From NCBI RefSeq assembly GCF_001645685.2, contig NZ_CP017080.1:2284001-2348000 (forward strand): DNA of 64,000 nucleotides, written 5' to 3'. The notes under the pieces are model-generated. The model ran no database searches, was not told where the DNA came from, and saw only the letters and a list, made by a program, of their open reading frames with translations. Source of the DNA: Peribacillus muralis. GTDB taxonomy: Bacteria; Bacillota; Bacilli; Bacillales; DSM-1321. A program made the translations under genes and the position numbers. Below, piece after piece: positions 63,643-64,000 of the stretch; the first letter of the stretch is position 1, and each line of letters starts with the position of its first letter.

Positions 63643-64000
63643 GTGAAGAAAAAACGTAAGAAATCAAAGAAGATAATTGTAATACTGGGCTTGGTTTTTG
63701 CATTTTTGGTCATGAAGCAGGTCATACAAAACCCATTTGACGGAAATGTTTCCACGTCGATACCTCCCCTGGATTCTTTCGCCAATGTGAAGAAGTATAG
63801 CCCCATCATCCATGCCGAGTTGGAAAAATACGGGCTTGAAGAACATACCTCGACATTGATTGCCTTAATGCAGCAGGAAAGTCGTGGGCGTGGTGGTGAT
63901 CCCATGCAGGCATCTGAATCTGCAGGGCTTGACCCCAATACGATCGATGACCCAAACGAGAGCATAAAGTATGGCGTGAAGCATTTCAGAAAAATCAATG
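63643..64000 (+). CDS. Lysozyme-like transglycosylase (CwlT-type), cut by window edge
   Basis: GTG 63643 with GGAGAGAG upstream. The visible 119 residues have a basic N-terminus and a membrane anchor (IIVILGLVFAFLVMKQVI), then LIALMQQESRGRGGDPMQASES, with the catalytic Glu in the QESxG segment, and a SIKYGVKHFRK helix. This is the Lysozyme_like (PF13702-type) domain of CwlT/Yddh proteins, which cut the glycan backbone of peptidoglycan. A downstream NlpC/P60 domain may follow outside the window. Confidence 0.8.
   Translation, partial: MKKKRKKSKKIIVILGLVFAFLVMKQVIQNPFDGNVSTSIPPLDSFANVKKYSPIIHAELEKYGLEEHTSTLIALMQQESRGRGGDPMQASESAGLDPNTIDDPNESIKYGVKHFRKIN

Noticed and set aside
1..64000. CRISPR array or complete prophage
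   Set aside because: No regularly spaced repeat series and no phage structural genes were seen in any part of the window.

Overview
The window looks like a chromosomal segment of a low-to-moderate GC, spore-forming Bacillaceae, most like Peribacillus/Bacillus. The signs are strong AGGAGG-type ribosome binding sites, frequent TTG and GTG starts, a spoIIS toxin-antitoxin locus, a rocF-rocE pair, HemAT, SpoVB-like and UPF0057/UPF0060 proteins, and decayed copies of a GC-rich intergenic repeat typical of Bacillaceae. Species assignment is inference; no rRNA operon lies in the window.

Layout. 1-4.5 kb: a truncated GPH-family sugar symporter, divergent ssuD, a GNAT acetyltransferase and a secreted Ig-repeat protein. 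4.5-7.8 kb: a gene-poor, decayed stretch with an IS1182-like relic, an orphan response regulator with an altered acidic pocket, and a broken iron-binding lipoprotein gene behind a Fur-like box. 7.85-11.7 kb: a four-gene siderophore ABC importer of YclNOPQ type. 11.8-18.4 kb: an AT-rich accessory island holding two tyrosine recombinase fragments, a SIR2/AbiH-like putative defence protein, a dead IS3-family element, an unknown zinc-finger-like protein, a tRNA-like relic and a frameshifted EVE-HNH endonuclease gene. 18.4-33 kb: core-like genes (DUF3900, HemAT, TatA, an AAHS-type MFS carrier, UPF0060, EamA, an MBL-fold hydrolase, spoIISA-spoIISB plus a spoIISC-like third gene, GAF-GGDEF, a Suv3-like helicase). 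Two free-standing RNA transcription units lie between HemAT and the MFS gene; one resembles 6S RNA and the other I cannot name. 33-48.5 kb: a racemase-family protein, tandem DUF948 proteins, a SpoVB-like flippase, rocE and rocF, an orphan methyltransferase-like protein, a four-gene ureido/amide catabolism cluster with an SSS symporter, and an NlpC/P60 enzyme without a signal peptide.

48.5-64 kb: the kdp high-affinity potassium operon follows a ydaO-type c-di-AMP riboswitch. It runs through a 32-residue membrane peptide, kdpF, kdpA, kdpB and kdpC to an unusual 771-residue KdpD-like protein that carries two tandem KdpD sensor plus USP modules and no histidine kinase; no kdpE is present. After it come an S9 peptidase, an NhaK-like antiporter, a methyltransferase, several small proteins and the start of a lysozyme-like cell-wall hydrolase cut by the window edge.

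The strongest leads are the kinase-less, duplicated KdpD sensor under a c-di-AMP riboswitch, the 12-18 kb accessory/defence island, the unassigned small RNA near 21.5 kb, and the dispersed repeat that carries its own terminator hairpin.
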